Source: Granulicella arctica (GTDB taxonomy: Bacteria > Acidobacteriota > Terriglobia > Terriglobales > Acidobacteriaceae). From it: a DNA stretch of 64,000 nt. The translations under genes were made by a program, and so were the position numbers. Below, piece by piece: positions 35,335 to 44,336 of the stretch. Below the pieces are notes generated by a model. It had not been told where the DNA came from. It worked only from the letters and a program-made list of their open reading frames with translations, and made no database searches. Numbering within the stretch: position 1 is the stretch's first letter; each line of letters opens with the position of its first letter. The stretch spans positions 4,216,001 to 4,280,000 of the forward strand of contig NZ_JAGTUT010000001.1 in the NCBI RefSeq assembly GCF_025685605.1, read 5' to 3'.

Positions 35335-35489
35335 TCGGGCTGCCGACAGGAACGCGGATCTGGATTGCAGCTGGCGTGACGGACATGCGGCGTGGCTTTC
35401 ATGGGCCGATTGCGCAGGTGCAGACGGTGCTTGAACAACAGCCGTTGTCAGGCCATGTGTTCGTCTTTCGAGGTCGGCGTGGGGATCGT
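35331..35489 (+). pseudogene. tnpB: IS66 tnpB, 5' half
   Basis: GTG 35331 begins IGLPTGTRIWIAAGVTDMRR, and the frame ends in RGRRGD at the insertion point. This is the start of the IS66 Orf2 family (GTRIWLxxGxTDMRxGFxGL). The 3' half resumes at about 38103. Confidence 0.9.
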
Positions 35490-35509
35490 CTTTCATGATG
35501 CATCCTCCT

Positions 35510-37600
35510 TCAGAAGCCCGGTAGTTTGAGAGTCTTATTTTGGTGATATTGAAGCACTTTGAGGGGTCTTCTTCCGATTACATCCTGCACGCCTATCTTA
35601 ACTTCCTTTGATTCGAGAGCCTGGACAGGTACTTTCCATGGGGCACAAGACATCAGTTGCTCAGCAGGAAGTATGCCCGCCTTGATGAGACGGATTACGG
35701 ATCCCACGCAGATCTTCAGTCGTCGGGCGGTTTCATCGACACTGATCGTCTCCGGTCCCGCCGCAGCAGCGTCGAACTCCGCTACTCCTAGGCGTTCGCG
35801 CAGCGCTCGCACGCGAAGCGTGGTCCAGGACTCGCCATCATTTCTTTTGCATCGCATCCGATTCATGGTTACGGCAAGCTGGCGATCAGGCCAGTGTCCG
35901 CCAAGCATTCGGATCACTTCCACTGGGCTCGGATGACGATCATCTGGATACCTTCCGGTCCGGGTGCGAGCCAAGCGGATTTCGGTGTGTCTCCCGCCGG
36001 TCCAGTGGACCGTTATAGCCACTTCGTCTTTCCCATCATCCAGATCGATGACGACCTCCTGGATCAGGACCCGAGTCAACCGTTGCTTCGTTCGCATTGT
36101 GGCGCTGGGCGCATTCCATGCCGATGCCAGATCCTGCGCGAGCATCAGCAGGCTATCCTTATCAACTTGCGGGCGACAGGCTGTTTGCTCGTCCATACGA
36201 GCGAGTCGCTGCTCTAGTTGAACCACACGCTCAAGAGCGACATTCCATCGCGATTCAAGCTCGCGAGCAACCAGACGTTTTGCCGGATCAACTGCTTCGT
36301 AGCGTCGTGATGCCAGTGAAGCCTCGTACCGAGCTTGCTCCAGATCGCGCGTAGTCGCCTGCTTCACGTCGTCATCTCCGCTGATCACTCGTTGTGCGGC
36401 TTCGAGCGCTGCTTCGACTGCAAGCGTAGAGACAGCTTCCATGATGTAGTTCGCGATCGTTTGATCGACCCGTACTCCTCCGATTCCGATGCATTGGCCA
36501 GCACCCACATGTGCATCATCACCTCGACATTGATACCGATGCGCGTGGCCAGACCTCATGCCATAGAACACATGCATCATCCGCCCACAACGGCCACAGC
36601 GGACCAGACCTGTGAGGAGAGCCCTGCCACCTCGGGCTGCCTTCCGCGAGGCTCGATGCAGCATGTAGGCATTCTCAGTCAACATGCGACGGTTCTCCTC
36701 GAAGTCTTCCCAACCGATGTAGCCCTCATGATGACCTTGGATCAGCACGTTCCAGGCATGCATCGGTTTTCGATGTCCGATGGTCTTCCTGGGCCGGCCA
36801 TCGACGACTTGTACCCGCTGCGTCCGCCTCCCGAACGCATACGCGCCAGCATAGATTGGATTCTGCATCATCTCAACAAGATTGTGATACGCAGGCGCCT
36901 GCCAGACGAGCTTCTGATGCCTCGCGTTCTGGCGAACTACGGGGATTTTGAGCTCTGCATCTCGGGCCCAGAGGAACAACTGACGCGCACTCCCAAGTTC
37001 TCGGAACTTGCGGAACAGCAACCTGATGGTGGCGCTAACGCGCTCATCTGGATCGACCTCGATTTGATCAACATCGTTCCAGCAGTAGCCCGGCGGAAGG
37101 GCGAAGCGTAACTCTCCGCGTTTGGCTTTGGAGTCCCTTGCCGCAAGTCCCCGTTGCCGCAGAAGATTCAACTCGTACTCAGACATCGTTCCCTTGAGGC
37201 CAAGCAGAAGGCGATCGTTGACCAGCCGGGGATCGTACACGCCATCATGATCGATCACCAACACGCCCACGACCGCACATAGATCCACCAGATGGTGCCA
37301 GTCTCGCCCATTTCTCGCTAGTCGAGAGGCCTCGATACAGAAGACGGCACCCACTGCGCCACCGCACACACTTGCCACGAGCTTCTGGAAGCCCGGACGA
37401 GCGACCATACCTGACCCGGATCGACCTAAGTCGTCGTCGATTACAGCTACCGAAGAAAAACCCATACCGGAAGCTGATTCGGCTAGGGCATACTGCCGTC
37501 GCTGGCTCTCCGTGTTTTCGATCACCTGCCCAAGTGTCGACTGCCGGATATACACGATAGCTCCCCGTCCAAGATGTTCAGGCGTGATCTTCGCGTTCAT
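35510..37600 (-). CDS. Large serine recombinase
   Basis: 696 residues. The catalytic N-terminal domain has the nucleophile in VYIRQSTLGQV (Ser about residue 20) and the SRLARNGRDWHHLVDLC motif with active-site Arg. The 'recombinase' domain follows (about 170-290), then a zinc ribbon LVRCGRCGRMMHVF ... YQCRGD (about 335-370) and a coiled-coil stretch. The last 80 residues hold an extra HTH (ISVDETARRLKICVGSVIRL). Family knowledge: integrates and excises DNA at short att sites. The ATG is preceded by GGAGG and overlaps the small upstream gene. It probably mobilised the cassette it lies in. Confidence 0.93.
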   Translation of the reverse strand: MNAKITPEHLGRGAIVYIRQSTLGQVIENTESQRRQYALAESASGMGFSSVAVIDDDLGRSGSGMVARPGFQKLVASVCGGAVGAVFCIEASRLARNGRDWHHLVDLCAVVGVLVIDHDGVYDPRLVNDRLLLGLKGTMSEYELNLLRQRGLAARDSKAKRGELRFALPPGYCWNDVDQIEVDPDERVSATIRLLFRKFRELGSARQLFLWARDAELKIPVVRQNARHQKLVWQAPAYHNLVEMMQNPIYAGAYAFGRRTQRVQVVDGRPRKTIGHRKPMHAWNVLIQGHHEGYIGWEDFEENRRMLTENAYMLHRASRKAARGGRALLTGLVRCGRCGRMMHVFYGMRSGHAHRYQCRGDDAHVGAGQCIGIGGVRVDQTIANYIMEAVSTLAVEAALEAAQRVISGDDDVKQATTRDLEQARYEASLASRRYEAVDPAKRLVARELESRWNVALERVVQLEQRLARMDEQTACRPQVDKDSLLMLAQDLASAWNAPSATMRTKQRLTRVLIQEVVIDLDDGKDEVAITVHWTGGRHTEIRLARTRTGRYPDDRHPSPVEVIRMLGGHWPDRQLAVTMNRMRCKRNDGESWTTLRVRALRERLGVAEFDAAAAGPETISVDETARRLKICVGSVIRLIKAGILPAEQLMSCAPWKVPVQALESKEVKIGVQDVIGRRPLKVLQYHQNKTLKLPGF

Positions 37601-37781
37601 CGCTGACCTCCTTTTGTTTCTCGACGCTGCAGCTTTCCTGCAGACCCATCGCTTCGAGAAGAAGATCCGCTAACACCTCGATTACTTCGCTGCGGACGTG
37701 CTCCACCGGATGCGGTAGCACCCTGACCGGCTCGAGCGAGAGTTGTAGTTGCGTTCGGCTCCGCTTCATCAGTTGGCTCAT
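37578..37781 (-). CDS. Small conserved-type protein of the recombinase cassette
   Basis: 67 residues from the ATG complementary to 37779-37781, within a longer frame. It reads LEPVRVLPHPVEHVRSEVIE, VLADLLLEAMGLQ, then an acidic end that overlaps the recombinase start by 23 bp. Small genes of this look commonly precede recombinases in such cassettes and may affect their control; that is inference. It overlaps the end of the DUF5372-like frame in a different phase. Confidence 0.6.
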   Translation of the reverse strand: MSQLMKRSRTQLQLSLEPVRVLPHPVEHVRSEVIEVLADLLLEAMGLQESCSVEKQKEVSDEREDHA

Positions 37782-38092
37782 CGGACATGCCCTCCTTCTT
37801 CTGGCACCTCCATGATCCAAGCGGACGGCCGCGATCACCATCTAAAACATTTCTGAGTTCCTGCAAGGCGACCAGGCTCAGCTGAGGCGGCCCAACCACC
37901 ATCGTGGCGCACAACGAAGCATCGAACATCCATGCCGGCAGGTCACGGCATAACCCCTCCCGCACCTCAACGCAGAACTGTGGCTTGAGGTGTCTTCCGG
38001 CCTTTCGTATCAAGCGCACCTGTTTACCATGCAGCGGGTGCCACGGATATGCGATAACGACGTGGCTCGCTCGGTATGCAGAACATTGTTGT
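37597..38092 (-). CDS. DUF5372-like protein of the recombinase cassette, start unclear
   Basis: The frame contains YPWHPLHGKQVRLIRKAG, LPAWMFDASLCATMV and LSLVALQELRNVLD, the pattern of the DUF5372 proteins (YPFHPLxG...LPxWM...) often found beside large serine recombinases. No ATG, GTG or TTG was found in frame between the tnpB junction and the start of the domain. The original start may therefore have been lost at insertion, or translation may begin in tnpB sequence. The frame also runs about 60 residues past the expected end and overlaps the small gene. Function unknown. Confidence 0.55.
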
Positions 38093-38102
38093 ATCTGGCG
38101 AC

Positions 38103-38294
38103 ATCGTGAAGGTGCTCTGGTTTGATGGCGACGGGCTTTGCCTGCTGGCCAAGCGGCTGGAACGTGGCCGCTTTGTGTGGCCTCAGGCGAGCAGTGGTAC
38201 GGTGTCTCTAAGCCGTGCGCAGCTGTCGATGCTGCTCGAAGGCATCGACTGGAGAGCACCGCTCCGGACGGCAGAACCGGTGATGAGTGTTTGA
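38103..38294 (+). pseudogene. tnpB: IS66 tnpB, 3' half
   Basis: The frame resumes with IVKVLWFDGDGLCLLAKRL and ends with LSMLLEGIDW plus a short tail at TGA 38292-38294. Together with the 5' half this is a full tnpB with a 2.6 kb insertion between RRGD and VKVLW. No working TnpB can be made unless the cassette excises. Confidence 0.9.
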
Positions 38295-38362
38295 GCGTTT
38301 TGCCTTGTATTTATGCGGGTTTTCTGCTGTAACGCGATCCCGATTCATGGCATACTTCGCAC

Positions 38363-39916
38363 ATGCTGGCTGCTGCGCTTCCGGACCTTGAGTCGCTCGA
38401 TATTGAAGCGATGAAGGCACTCGTCATCGAGCAGCATGAGCGCTTTACGCGCACGCTGAACTCGCGTGCCGGCGAGATCGAACGGCTGGTGCTGCTGGTT
38501 GCGAAGCTGAACCAGATGCTGTTCGGCCGGAAGAGCGAGAAGGTGCTCCGCCAGATCGAGCAGCTGGAGTTTCAGCTTGAAGACCTGCAGGTTGCCAGCG
38601 CTGTGGAAGAGACTCAGGCGGAAGCTGCCGCAGAGCGGCCCGCAGCGGCGAAGCCGCGTCGCCGCCCCTTGCCTGAGCATCTTCCACGCGAGATACACAC
38701 CCATATGCCGGGTCATGACGCGTGCCCCGACTGCGGTGGTCGGCTCCGCGAGCTGGGCGAAGATGTGGCCGAGATGCTGGAGTACGTCCGCGCGAGCTTC
38801 AAGGTGCTGCGCCACGTGCGCCCGAAGCTGAGTTGCGACGGCTGCGACCGGATCGTGCAGGCACCGGCACCTTCGCGGCCGATCGACCGAGGGCTCGCCG
38901 GGCCCGGGCTGCTGGCGCATGTGCTGGTGTCGAAGTACGCCGACCATCTGCCGCTCTACCGGCAGTCAGATATCTATGCCCGCGAAGGCGTCGACCTGGA
39001 TCGCTCCACGCTTGCTGGCTGGGTTGGTGCAACCAGCGAGCTGCTGAAGCCGCTGGTGGAAGCCGTTCGGGATCACGTTCTGAGCGCAACCAAGCTGCAC
39101 GCCGACGACACGCCGGTGCCGGTGCTCGCGCCAGGCAACGGCAAGACGAAGACTGGCCGGCTCTGGACCTACGTGCGCGACGACCGGCCCTCAGGCGATC
39201 CCACCGCGCCCGCCGTGTGGTTCGCCTACTCGCCCGACCGCAAGGGCGAGCGGCCACGCGAACACCTCAAGCTCTACCGGGGTGCGCTCCAGGCCGACGC
39301 TTACGCCGGCTTCCACCACCTGTACGAAGCAGGAACGATCTACAAGGTCGCCTGCTGGGCCCATGCCCGGCGCAAGTTCCACGAGATCCATCTCGCGCAC
39401 GCCTCGCCAACAACGTCACAAGCCATCGAGCGGATCGCCGCTCTCTACGCCATCGAAGCCGAGATCAGAGGCAGTAGACCGGAGATCCGTAAGACCATCC
39501 GACAAGCCAGGGCAAGGCCGCTGCTCGACAACATGCGCCGTTGGCTAGAAGCCACGCTCGCGAAGCTCTCGGCGAAGTCCGACACCGCGGCTGCCATCCG
39601 CTATGCGCTCTCGCGCTGGCGTGCGCTCACCCGCTACGTCGATGACGGCCAACTGGAGATCGACAACAACGCCGCCGAACGGGCGCTGCGCGTCGTCGCG
39701 CTCGGCCGCAAGAACTATCTTTTCGCAGGTTCAGACTCGGGAGGAGAACGCGCCGCAGCCATGTACTCGCTGCTCGGTTCAGCCAAGCTCAACGGCCTCG
39801 ACCCGGAGATCTACCTTCACCAAGTTCTCGAACGTATCGCCGACCATCCCATCAGCAGGATCAACGACCTGCTGCCCTGGAATCTGGCACTGCACACACC
39901 ACCCGTACCCTCATAA
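38363..39916 (+). CDS. tnpC: IS66 transposase TnpC
   Basis: 517 residues, normal for the family. The N-terminal leucine-zipper region (EIERLVLLVAKLNQMLFG RKSEK) and zinc finger (CPDCGGRL ... CDGCDRIV) precede the DDE core: Asp in LHADDTPVPVL, Asp in LQADAYAGFHHLY and Glu in IDNNAAERALR, with CWAHARRKF between. A C-terminal IS66 tail (DLLPWN) closes the protein. The coding frame is intact although tnpB is split, so the element itself is probably immobile unless complemented. Confidence 0.94.
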   Translation: MLAAALPDLESLDIEAMKALVIEQHERFTRTLNSRAGEIERLVLLVAKLNQMLFGRKSEKVLRQIEQLEFQLEDLQVASAVEETQAEAAAERPAAAKPRRRPLPEHLPREIHTHMPGHDACPDCGGRLRELGEDVAEMLEYVRASFKVLRHVRPKLSCDGCDRIVQAPAPSRPIDRGLAGPGLLAHVLVSKYADHLPLYRQSDIYAREGVDLDRSTLAGWVGATSELLKPLVEAVRDHVLSATKLHADDTPVPVLAPGNGKTKTGRLWTYVRDDRPSGDPTAPAVWFAYSPDRKGERPREHLKLYRGALQADAYAGFHHLYEAGTIYKVACWAHARRKFHEIHLAHASPTTSQAIERIAALYAIEAEIRGSRPEIRKTIRQARARPLLDNMRRWLEATLAKLSAKSDTAAAIRYALSRWRALTRYVDDGQLEIDNNAAERALRVVALGRKNYLFAGSDSGGERAAAMYSLLGSAKLNGLDPEIYLHQVLERIADHPISRINDLLPWNLALHTPPVPS

Positions 39917-39991
39917 TTTATGTATCCACATAACGTTATGTGGATACATAACTCTGACACCCACCCATAACGGTCCACACCGCACGCTTAC

Positions 39992-39999
39992 GGTGGTTC
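39992..39999. repeat. Target-site duplication, right copy (GGTGGTTC)
   Basis: An exact repeat of 34861-34868 immediately after the IS66 right end. Confidence 0.92.
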
Positions 40000-40250
40000 T
40001 GCATTCTGCATGAACATGGATACTTCGTCGGCGCTGGGGCTCCAGCTTGCGGGAACGGCGACATTGAGCAGGCGCACTCACGTATGTTCGGTTCCCCCAA
40101 AACGCGGCATCGTAACAATTCGTGAGCTTCTCAGTTGATCCTCCGTTTCAGCAGAATTTGCTATAGAACGACTGTCGCTGATACTTGCCTGATACACTTT
40201 TGAGCGAGGTCGGTAAGAAGCGCCTGCATAGTGATTGTTTCGAACTCGAA

Positions 40251-41410
40251 TCATTCGATTTTGAAGTGAGCGTTTCTTCGCTGAATCGCCTCTTCAGATG
40301 TTGGAACGAACATCTTCTGCCCAAATTTGACCGCCCGCGTTTGAACCTCCTCGACGAAGGGACGCAGGATGTCGTTGTACTCCTGAAACGCCGCCTCGAA
40401 ATCGCTGGGGTGCTTCTGGAACGCGTCAGCCAGGGCGGTCGCTCCGACAATTGCCAGCGACCCTCCCATCCCTGCTGCGGGCGAAGCGCAATAACCGGCG
40501 TCGCCTACCAGGGCTACTCGCCCTTTGGTCCAAGAGGGCATCCTGACCTGACACATCCTGTCGAAGTAGAACTCTTTGCTGCGGCCTAATTCATCCAACA
40601 GTTCGCGCGTCCTCCAGCCTTCGCCGCTGAATTGCTGGAGGATGATGCCTCTCTGTTCCTCCTGATCGCGATAGTTGTAGGAGATTTCCTTGTCGGAGTG
40701 GAAACAGAAAATGATGTCCGTCTTGTTGTTGTAGGCGTTCAGCATCACAGACTTGCCAGGGACGTTGTACATCTGCGCCGTGTCTTCTTCGATCAGAAGC
40801 CTGTCGATGATCGTGATTGAGAAATACTTTTGAAGCGAGTAGGAGTATGCGGATTCTTCGCCGACGCACATTCTTCTGACGCTCGAGTGATTGCCATCGC
40901 AGCCAAAGAGGAGAGAGAAGGATTGTTGCCTACCGCTCTTGAACGCGACGGCAACCTCGTCTGCGGATTCATCGATGCGGGCGATGCTGTCCTCGAAGAT
41001 GAATTCGACATCGTTCTTTACGCTGTCAACGTCATGTGAAGAAGGGTGTCTCTTTCAATTTCATACTCTGGATTCGAATCCTGCGCATCGCCGGCGTAGG
41101 CCGGCAACTTCGCTATCGTCACACCTTGGGCATTCAGAAAATCAATCCCCTTGGCCTTGAGGCTGGTGGCTTGAATTTGCTCCAGCAGTCCCATGCGCCG
41201 CATGATGTCCACGGTGCCTTCCTTGATATCGACCGGCGACCCGCCTGTCTTCAGGCCCTTTCCGATCTCGATGACCGTCACCTTGTATCCAAGCCGATTC
41301 ATCCAGAAGGCCGTAGCCAGACCGGCGAAACTCGCTCCTGAGACGAGTACGTTCAAATGTTGACGTTGGTTTTCTGCGGCGATGTCGTGTTGTTGTGAGG
41401 AACTGGTCAT
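40251..41410 (-). pseudogene. FAD-dependent monooxygenase (PHBH/TetX-like), one frameshift
   Basis: The N-terminal frame (from the ATG complementary to 41408-41410) has the FAD site LNVLVSGASFAGLATAFWMN and runs to IERDTLLHMTLTA, then stops near 41018. A second frame continues at once with VKNDVEFIFEDSIARID, LLFGCDGNHSSVRRM, later VALVGDAGYCASPAAGMGGS (the GD FAD motif) and ends at 40251. One missing base near 41020 explains it. Family knowledge: hydroxylates aromatics or inactivates drugs with NAD(P)H. It is divergent from a TetR regulator. It could be a base-call error, since the rest is well preserved. Confidence 0.83.
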
Positions 41411-41427
41411 AATGAACTCTCCGTGCT

Positions 41428-41462
41428 TATACTGAGTATAACTATATACCCTATACAATAGG
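41428..41462. promoter_or_regulatory. Palindromes between FAD monooxygenase and tetR
   Basis: TATACT-G-AGTATA lies at 41428-41440 and CCTAT-ACA-ATAGG at 41450-41462. Both are perfect and sit in the 64-bp divergent promoter. They do not share the same half-site, so one may be a promoter-related sequence. Operator role is inferred. Confidence 0.55.
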
Positions 41463-41474
41463 TACAGTTAAACT

Positions 41475-42119
41475 ATGGTGTCCATACCCCCAGATCGCCG
41501 AACGCGAAAGCGCCTCGCAACGCGGCAGAACATCTCGGATATTGCCTCGCGGCTCTTCGTCGAACGCGGGTTCGATCATGTGACGGTGGACGAGATTGCC
41601 GAGGCAGCGGACGTTGCGCGGATGACGGTCTTCAACCACTTCCCACGCAAGGAAGACATGTTCTTCGACCTTGACGAAGAAGGCCGCGAAGATCTGCTGG
41701 CTGCTTTACAGAGACGCGACGCGGGGACCTCTCCTATCGAAGCATTGCGCCTGTTCGCCCATTGGGCCATCGCCGAACAGCGCCCCTACGTCCGGTTCTT
41801 TGAAGGAGGAAGCGAACGATTCATTGAGACGATCCGGGCGAGCGAAGCACTCAAGGCTCGCGCCCGGGCGATACGCGACGAACTGACGGATACCCTAACC
41901 ATCGCGTTGACCAAGGCTGCGAAGCGGCGTCAACCCGATCCTGCCGCGACCCTCGCGGCTACACTCCTTGTCGCGACTTGGGAGGTAGCCTTCCTTGAAG
42001 CGCATCGGATCTTCCACCAGAGCCGGAATATCAAAAAAGCAAACGCGGTCTTTCTCGCGATTGTTGACCAGGGGACCCGGGGTCTGAAAGCCGCTGTGGT
42101 AGGTTCCCCATATCCATGA
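41475..42119 (+). CDS. TetR/AcrR-family transcriptional regulator
   Basis: 214 residues. The HTH domain reads TRQNISDIASRLFVERGFDH, TVDEIAEAADVARMTVFNHF, PRKEDMFFDLDEEG, a textbook TetR start. The ligand domain includes LRLFAHWAIAEQRPYVRFFEG. It is divergent from the FAD monooxygenase pseudogene. This regulator/monooxygenase arrangement is the same as in TetR-controlled drug- or phenol-inactivating monooxygenases. The likely target is now broken, so the regulator may be an orphan. Confidence 0.88.
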   Translation: MVSIPPDRRTRKRLATRQNISDIASRLFVERGFDHVTVDEIAEAADVARMTVFNHFPRKEDMFFDLDEEGREDLLAALQRRDAGTSPIEALRLFAHWAIAEQRPYVRFFEGGSERFIETIRASEALKARARAIRDELTDTLTIALTKAAKRRQPDPAATLAATLLVATWEVAFLEAHRIFHQSRNIKKANAVFLAIVDQGTRGLKAAVVGSPYP

Positions 42120-42360
42120 GGCCATGTGGAACGATCATGATTTCGGTTCAAGCGGAGAGTCGATGTTGCCATTTCCCGTTTGGCTAGAACTGATAGGCGA
42201 AAGCGTTCACTAGCGCGCTTGTCGCCGCTGCCTCAATGACGGCATCGATGAGCGACACCCGTAGCTGAACACTCACGATGAGCGCTTCCAGCCGGCAAAT
42301 GCTTTCCGGCTGCTACGGCGCTTCTGCTGTTTCTCCTTCATCTCAATCTGCGCGGCATTA

Positions 42361-42522
42361 CTTGCCCCGGAAGGATTCGTTGAAACTCACGTCGGAGAAT
42401 TGATCACAGCCGGAAAAGCTCACTCGCGCTCGATTGAATTTGAAGGATTCAACTCCGTACCGGAGGCCCTCTTGGGTCTTTTCGAGGGCGAGAACATGGG
42501 GAAGATGCTGATAAGACTCTAA
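42361..42522 (+). pseudogene. C-terminal scrap of an NADPH-dependent oxidoreductase (CurA/YncB-like MDR)
   Basis: One frame reads PEGFVETHVGELITAGKAHS, then IEFEGFNSVPEALLGLFEGE and NMGKMLIRL, ending at TAA 42520-42522. This matches the last 35-50 residues of the CurA/YncB medium-chain reductases (EGLENAPEAFLGLLxGxNFGKLLVKL). The cofactor domain is absent. The rest of 42120-42586 is empty. Confidence 0.6.
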
Positions 42523-42586
42523 GAGGTGCTGTTGCAAATTCGCGACGGTCGGCTAGGAAGAAGACACAGAAAAGCCCTTGTACCGA

Positions 42587-43204
42587 CTAAAGGGGCAGCA
42601 TTTTCAAAGCCATATCGGTGACACGCTTCAGTTCTGCTTTACCGTCTCCGTTCGCGGCCAGAACGCGCAATCCATACAAGATGGTACACACGTAACCTGC
42701 TAAATCATGAACACTGGCAGTTCGCGGCAGGTCACCCTCGGCCTTCGCTCGCTTGAACCGTTTGAGCAGTTCAGCCTCTCCGCTTTTGCGCCGGTCAATC
42801 AGAGCTTGCTTGACGGGTGCCGCTCCGACCCCCGTGGCGAGCGCTCCCTGGGTTATCAGGTCTCCCCGAGGATTTCTGGTATCGCCGAGCAGATTAACTG
42901 AACCCGTGAAGAGACTTTTGATGACATCTGCTGCTGTTTGTTCTTTGAGGGCGATCTTCCAAAAGGCAGCAGGACCGTCCTCGTATCGTGCCAATGCCTT
43001 AAGAAATAGGGTTTCCTTATCGCCAAAGGTCGCGTAAAGACTCGCGCGATTCATGTCCATCGCCTCCGTCAAGTCGCTGACGGAAGCGCCTTCGTATCCT
43101 CTCTCCCAAAAGAGGCGCATGGCAGCTTCGAGGGCCGTTTCCTCGCAGAAACAGCGAGGCCGTCCCATCTTTGCCGCCGAAGATTTCGTCATGCTCACAC
43201 TCAT
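42587..43204 (-). CDS. TetR/AcrR-family transcriptional regulator
   Basis: 205 residues from the ATG complementary to 43202-43204; a start 12 bp further in (43192) is equally possible, and a frame to 43264 would cover the promoter. MGRPRCFCEETALEAAMRLF, WERGYEGASVSDLTEAMDMN, RASLYATFGDKETLFLKAL is the well-known subgroup that controls divergent SDR or nitroreductase genes. Two inverted repeats lie in the shared promoter with the SDR at 43302. The subgroup's ligands are often electrophiles. Intact. Confidence 0.88.
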   Translation of the reverse strand: MSVSMTKSSAAKMGRPRCFCEETALEAAMRLFWERGYEGASVSDLTEAMDMNRASLYATFGDKETLFLKALARYEDGPAAFWKIALKEQTAADVIKSLFTGSVNLLGDTRNPRGDLITQGALATGVGAAPVKQALIDRRKSGEAELLKRFKRAKAEGDLPRTASVHDLAGYVCTILYGLRVLAANGDGKAELKRVTDMALKMLPL

Positions 43205-43232
43205 CTGATGTGAATCATAACTGATCGTTCCA

Positions 43233-43279
43233 AAAGTTTTGAAACTTTGCCTGAGGCGAGACATCTAGAACGTACGGTC
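43233..43279. promoter_or_regulatory. Inverted repeats between tetR and SDR
   Basis: AAAGTTT-TG-AAACTTT (perfect, 43233-43248) and the imperfect palindrome GAACGTACGGTC (43268-43279, centred on CGTACG). The latter resembles operators seen with this TetR subgroup. Both are by-eye candidates. Confidence 0.55.
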
Positions 43280-43301
43280 AGAAAGTGCCGGAGGAGAAGA
43301 T

Positions 43302-44051
43302 ATGTCAAAAAAGCTTGAAGGAAAGATTGCAATCGTCACGGGTGGCAGCACTGGAATCGGTCTCGCGACCGCTAAGGAATTTGTTGCCCAGGGTGCATAT
43401 GTCTTCATCACAGGAAGGCGCCAAGCCGAACTCGATAATGCGCTCAAGGAGATCGGATCGAATGTTACCGCGATCCGCGCCGACTCTTCATCGTTGAGCG
43501 ATCTGGACAAGGTGTACGACCAGATCAAACAGGAGAAGGGACGCATTGATATTGTCTTCGCCAATGCAGGCATTGCTGCTTTTGCTCCTCTGGGATCAAT
43601 CACGGAAGAGCACTTCGACAGCATCTTCGACACGAATGTAAAGGGTCTCGTATTCACTGTCCAAAAGGCGATTCCTCTGATTCCTGACGGTGGCGCGATC
43701 ATCCTCAATGCTTCCATCACATCGGTCAAGGGCACCGCTGCCTTCAGCATCTACTCCGCAACAAAAGCCGCAGTGCGTTCGCTTGCCCGCTGCTGGACAC
43801 TGGATCTCAAAGATCGCAAAATTCGCGTCAACGTGGTTAGCCCTGGGCCAGTCGATACCCCCGGCCTGAATGGTCTCGTCCCCGAGGATCACAAAGCAGG
43901 ACTGCATGGTGCTCTTGCCTCTCAGGTCCCCTTGGGGAGGCTCGCCCAGCCCGGGGAAATTGCCAAGACAATCGCATTCCTTGCGTCCGACGATGCCAGT
44001 TACGTCGCCGGCGCGGACATCCCCGTAGACGGCGGAGCAGCTCAAGTCTAA
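43302..44051 (+). CDS. Classical short-chain dehydrogenase/reductase
   Basis: 249 residues. AIVTGGSTGIGLATAKEF is the cofactor site and ITGRRQAELD after strand 2 indicates NADPH. FANAGIAAFA replaces the usual NNAG. Ser is in ILNASITSVKGTA, and Y-x3-K is in FSIYSATKAAVRSLAR. The C-terminus SYVAGADIPVDGGAAQV is typical. It is divergent from the TetR regulator and has GGAGGAG 7 bp before ATG. A terminator-like hairpin follows 10 bp after the stop. Substrate unknown; probably detoxifies an aldehyde or ketone that also induces the TetR protein. Confidence 0.9.
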   Translation: MSKKLEGKIAIVTGGSTGIGLATAKEFVAQGAYVFITGRRQAELDNALKEIGSNVTAIRADSSSLSDLDKVYDQIKQEKGRIDIVFANAGIAAFAPLGSITEEHFDSIFDTNVKGLVFTVQKAIPLIPDGGAIILNASITSVKGTAAFSIYSATKAAVRSLARCWTLDLKDRKIRVNVVSPGPVDTPGLNGLVPEDHKAGLHGALASQVPLGRLAQPGEIAKTIAFLASDDASYVAGADIPVDGGAAQV

Positions 44052-44060
44052 CGACACAGT

Positions 44061-44087
44061 GGGTGCGTCCCGGTTTTGGACGCACCC
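44061..44087 (+). terminator. Hairpin terminator after the SDR gene
   Basis: Perfect 10-bp arms GGGTGCGTCC and GGACGCACCC around CGGTTTT, starting 10 bp after the stop codon. The trailing sequence ATCTTC is only weakly T-rich. Confidence 0.65.
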
Positions 44088-44336
44088 ATCTTCAATACGG
44101 ACGAATGGACCGACAACGCATTCACGCGATTGTGACGCTGGCTCTTCCGCATTGAGTCCCCCGGTCTCGCTGTCTTGTTACTGGAGCCGCCATTGGCATC
44201 GTTCTAACAACTGCAGACATGAAGATAGGGTGAGACCTGGATGCTCAATGAGTGCGTTGGCCTGATTTCACTCTTCGACCTTCGGACGATATGCTACAAA
44301 GGCCAAAGTAGACCTAGTCGAATCCTTTGCTTCAAC

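Larger units (their letters stand above)
35490..38102 (-). mobile_element. Serine-recombinase cassette inserted into tnpB
   Basis: About 2.6 kb between the two halves of tnpB. It contains a large serine recombinase, a small overlapping gene and a DUF5372-like reading frame, all on the minus strand. Both junctions show ATCGT next to the GD codons (35485-35489 and 38103-38107). Exact crossover bases are not resolved, because rejoining at that shared word would not restore the tnpB frame perfectly. Confidence 0.8.
34869..39991 (+). mobile_element. IS66-family element carrying a nested serine-recombinase insertion
   Basis: The ends are inverted repeats: the left begins GTAAGCGTCCGGTGTTGGCC and the right, read inward, begins GTAAGCGTGCGGTGTGGACC (16 of 20 identical). 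Perfect 8-bp duplications flank both ends. Inside are tnpA, a split tnpB and tnpC in the standard order. Without the 2.6 kb insert the element would be about 2.5 kb, the normal size. Confidence 0.93.

Noticed and set aside
36335-37111. 258-codon plus-strand frame opposite the serine recombinase
   Set aside because: Antisense shadow of a well-supported gene; no motif.
38722-39477. 251-codon plus-strand frame inside tnpC
   Set aside because: It lies wholly within tnpC in another phase; the Arg/Ala-rich composition is the usual shadow of GC-rich coding DNA.
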